Source: Chrysoporthe austroafricana (taxonomy: Eukaryota; Ascomycota; Sordariomycetes; Diaporthales; Cryphonectriaceae). From it: a stretch of 64,000 bases of DNA. The stretch lies in NCBI GenBank assembly GCA_001051155.2, contig JYIP02000006.1, positions 1,116,001 to 1,180,000 on the forward strand, in the 5' to 3' direction. Positions within the stretch are counted from its first letter, which is position 1; every line of letters begins with the position of its first letter. The position numbers were made by a program, and so were the translations under genes. Below, piece after piece: positions 60,554 to 64,000 of this stretch. A model generated the notes under the pieces. The model worked only from the letters and a program-made list of their open reading frames with translations. It was not told where the DNA came from and made no database searches.

Positions 60554-63500
60554 GGACATCAGAGGCCCTCTTCGGAGGCTTCGCATCGGAGTTCGAGAGA
60601 TGGCATGGCCGACAGGCGTTTTCTAAAGATTTGCTTTTGGGACGTTCTCGGTTCCTTACACTTGTAAATACCGTGGGATTTGGGACCTTCTTGCAAGAGT
60701 CATGGCTGATGGGATACTAAGGGATGGGATCTCCGTCAGAAAGCCTCAATATGGATCGGGCTGAGGGTTGGGACCAGGAGACTTGGTAATTGAGGATTGC
60801 AAAAGGGCGTTTGGTAAAGGAAAGAAACCCAAGATTGTGAAGGTATCCCGCCTGACCACCAGGCGGACAAGGCGGCAGATCAGTCCATGCAAGGAACGAG
60901 TTGAAGGGACGAGGAGGAGCCTTTCCTGCCTGAACGAATATCAAATCATTCTCGGTGTCTAATATCAGGTAGTCAATACACCGAGAGAATAAATTTGCAA
61001 TCATCGCGTGGTCACTAGTACATCACATCTTCAGAACAGGACCCAAGTGGGACCTATGGCTCTAGTGCACAAGAGATGGCTCAACATCAACGAGTGGGAG
61101 ATTATGCCACATGAGTACAATACCTAGAACAGTCAAGATTGAGCAACCTTCTGAGCTAGATATGCATCCGTGATGAGTTGCGTCGTGCAATTTTTTGACC
61201 CAGTCATAATAATCTGTAGGCCATCATAAGCAGAATATGTTTGGAGCGAGCCACGCTTAGAGGAGCCATCAAACAGAGGACGGAAAATAAGTCTCCCAAG
61301 CCATTGTGTGCTTTCTAGATCCGAAGATGGCTCTTCATGCCTTGGCTACGAGGCCGTGAGTCCACAGCACTGCCTGTACGGCTGTGGATACTCAGTTGAA
61401 CCGCAGGCACATCACAATGAGGCTTGGAAGACCTGCACCTTTTCGAACACGTCACAATGGCGTTGACGAATAGCATCGAGGCTTGCTCCAGCCTGCTGTA
61501 CAATGGGAACAGCAGCGGCTCAGGGGCGTGTCAGCGCTCACAAATCGCCGATCGGCCTCGATCTCCAGATCTCCTCTTGACGTGGTGATATCGAACGCGT
61601 CTGCGGGCCCCATGAAGGACTCCACCGCAGCCCGGATATGGTCGTGGTCCACACAAAAGACCCCGATGAGATGCATATGAACAGATAAAGAAAGGTATGC
61701 CGAGGTCTATTCCTCGCGCTCTGCTCTCACACACTCGCCGAGCCCTTGAGAGAACGGCGTCCATCTCAACGAGCGAGCGTCCGGTGGGAAGGGCTGGACT
61801 GTACCACAGCACTTTCCCGTAAAGCCGCCAAGAGTGGGACATGTATTATGAACTCGTCACAAGCCAACAATGGGGAAGAAGTGAGGAGATATTCCTCGGG
61901 GAAACAAACCTATTGTTCATGTGACAAGGCTCGCGAGCCATTGAGTCTACGTGATATTATATCTAACCATCATCTGATGTGAACATACAAATGGCAGTAA
62001 TCTCTGCAAAGTGTCGACCGCGGGAAGTCCTCGAGCTCATGAGAATACAGTGACTACTAATCAGTCCTATTCTTCAACAGCTGGGTTTTGGACTTTGCGG
62101 ACTTGATATCACCGAGAAACATGCCGTGAGAACGCATTCGATCCGTCTGCCCCCTCTACACTGATATAGGCATGGATCAATATTGTGCTCTCTGGCTCTT
62201 TCTATCTTGGTACTTCGGGCCTGACACCAAGTGACATGGTGAAGCTCGCGCCGGATGAAGCGCACTCACCCCGTCCTGCAAGACAGACCGAAGGGCAGAC
62301 CAACATAACCCTCCCGACTACCAGAATAGGAAAAAGCCCCTCCCAGCTGTCTTCTTCTCCCGGCGGAGAAGTCCCACCTGGGCGGATCATTGGCTACCTC
62401 CCACTACCGTACGTCCGTACCAAGTAAGTGAGAGAGAGCTGACGACTCCATCTTCCAGCCCAATCGCACAGCTCATCGACGGGATGTGGGAAGAGCAGTG
62501 GCCTGCAGGACCCGGACAGCCGAGCGTCCCGGGCTGGATTAGACCCACCTGACGAGATATCTGTCTGTACCGGCGACTTGCCTCTTCCCCCCCCCCCAGC
62601 CTGCAGAGTGAGGGCCCCAAGGCAGCAGCAATGGCAGCAGCAGCACTGCGACGCTGGTGGCAGGAGGGGAGGCAAAAGGGCCGGCGCGAGCGATGCGAGC
62701 TGAGCAGGTCCCGAGTCGGTGACGAGCTGCGCGCCATCTCCGCGGGTCTGATGATATGTGAGATGTGATGTGTGATGACGGGTTCACCCCTGCACAGCCC
62801 AGCTGTGTGCCATTTGCCAGGCGCATAGGACAAGGGCATTGTTCGCCCTCGTTCTAGGCCCTGTCATGCACGATGGGACGCCTCGCTGGCAGGTCGCTTG
62901 TTTTTTTTTCTTTTTTCCCCACAAAGCTGCTGCTGCTCCTCGTCCTCCTCCTCCTGGGGTTGTGTGGTATATTTGGCCCTTCCGAGGTCCAAATCTCTGC
63001 CCTGCGGGGTCCCGGGTGGCCTGAGCCCGCGAGCGAGGTTCTGGCCCCTGAGTCTCATCTCTACGGGACCGTCCCAGCCCCGACTCGAGGGTCTAGAACC
63101 CGAGCTGTCAAAAAAAGTTTATGAGGTGCAGAGCCGGGGAGGCCCTCGTGGGATGATGGTTCCGGGATGTTTGTAGGGACGGGCCTGGCCTGGCTCTGTG
63201 GCAGACCTCTGTCGGCGGTGGGACTCTCCTCTCCTCTCCCCTTCCCTTCCCTCCCTCTCCTCCCACCCAGAGCATACGTAAGTATCCTCTCTATTGCTGG
63301 TTTTATTGTTTGTTTATTTCTCTATCAGTGGGGAGTGGATGGCGATCAGTCGGCATCCGGCTTAAACCCGGGCACACGTCGTCATAAACGCAGCAGCGCC
63401 GATCGCCCTGGACGGGGGTCGCACGGCAGGGGGACGCCGTTGCGGCGACGCAAGCAAGCACGACAAGCAAGCAAGTACTATAGTGAGTATCTCAGCGGCG

Positions 63501-64000
63501 GGGCAGGGCAGGTAGGGGACTTACCGATACAGTGGGTTCCAAAAACGCTGAGGCCCGCCAAGGGTCGCAGCTGTCTCGGGGGCCCGTGCCTCCTGCGTAT
63601 AACGCCCAATGGGAGGGCGGCAACGGCGGCCTGGGGCCCCTGAAGAGACAAGGCGAGCGCGCCCAGGTCTCAGGTCTCCACCTCTTCCCTCTCCCCCACG
63701 GCCGCCTCTGTCTCTCAGCAGCCATGTTTCCCAATGGTCTGGCCTGCCGTGTCTCTGATCTTGCATGGGACCGCAGGCTGTGCCTCGTACCTACGAACGG
63801 GCTTGAAGGGGGACGCGGAGGGAACCGTGCCGAGAGGACAGATTGGATAATAATTTTTTTTTTTCTCTTTCTTTCCTTCTTTTCGTGTCCCGTGTCCGCT
63901 GGAGCCGAACCGGGCCCCACGACGGGGAGAGGGACAGGAATTCGGGATAATTCTTAGTCTCGTCGAGAGAAGGGAAGTTTATCGCGATATACTTCCTTGC
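60554..64000. other. Terminal gene-poor region
   Basis: About 3.4 kb without a confident gene. A possible relic is described at 61452-61842. T runs lie near 62899-62908 and 63852-63862, and a CT-rich stretch at about 63226-63265. The overlapping open frames at 63167-63957 on both strands look like chance ORFs. Confidence 0.5.
61452..61842 (-). pseudogene. Possible relic coding fragment in two overlapping minus-strand frames
   Basis: The minus strand reads MDAVLSRARRVCESRARGID and on to PFFICSY in one frame (to about 61680). It then gives a protein-like segment in another frame starting at 61676 (LIGVFCVDHDHIRAAVESFM, DAFDITTSRGDLEIEADRRF). Codons of the second segment end mostly in G or C, like the real genes. 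The frame change without a usable intron suggests a frameshifted remnant. I do not recognise the family. Confidence 0.25.

Overview
The window is nuclear DNA of a filamentous ascomycete (Pezizomycotina), most likely a Sordariomycete. The evidence is GC-rich third codon positions, many short introns (about 45-160 bp) with GTRNGT-type donors and CTRAY branch points, and the protein families present: Zn2Cys6 regulator, fungal MFS exporter, ECM14, POL4, GPC1, fungal-type OGT. Nothing viral, plasmid-like or bacterial was seen, and I found no convincing tRNA or rRNA gene. Exon borders were read by eye from frame continuity and splice signals.

Layout, left to right. 0.1-1.2 kb: single-pass membrane protein with a Ser/Thr-rich stalk (+). 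1.8-6.5 kb: a DHA2-type MFS exporter (-) and a Zn2Cys6 transcription factor (+), transcribed divergently from a shared 474-bp promoter, the usual layout of a local regulator with its exporter. 7.9-9.6 kb: glycerophosphocholine acyltransferase GPC1 (+). 11.1-20.5 kb: three housekeeping genes in tandem (+): cohesin SMC1, COPII subunit SEC23 and ribosomal protein uL11 (RPL12). 20.5-27.2 kb: almost 7 kb without a recognisable gene, rich in simple repeats and perfect hairpins. 27.2-32.1 kb: a large O-GlcNAc transferase with TPRs (+).

34.2-36.1 kb: decayed, internally duplicated Gln/Pro-rich coding sequence. 36.5-37.8 kb: mitochondrial alpha/beta hydrolase of the ABHD11/IMO32/EAT1 family (+). 38.2-39.1 kb: Rab18-like GTPase with an altered G4 box (-). 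40.0-40.6 kb: a 236-bp direct repeat and an 18-bp minisatellite. 40.8-42.7 kb: TFIIE alpha (-) with unresolved coding-like sequence just downstream. 43.8-45.8 kb: family X DNA polymerase POL4 (+). 46.8-47.6 kb: MAPEG microsomal GST (+). 48.2-50.0 kb: the catalytically dead carboxypeptidase homologue ECM14 (-). 51.9-56.5 kb: Sec7-PH Arf/Arl exchange factor (+), preceded by an unusual chain of ATGA-linked upstream ORFs. 59.1-60.6 kb: a second Ser/Thr-rich single-pass membrane protein (+). 60.6-64 kb: no clear gene, apart from one possible relic.

Most genes serve core cell functions (chromosome cohesion, ER-Golgi traffic, transcription, translation, DNA end joining) and are not functionally linked. 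The only pair with an obvious common purpose is the MFS/Zn2Cys6 pair. I did not find a convincing new multi-gene system. The best leads are the uORF chain ahead of the Sec7 gene, the decayed repeat gene at 34-36 kb, the Rab G4 change, the hairpin cluster upstream of OGT, and an apparent assembly artefact at 10.3-10.5 kb.
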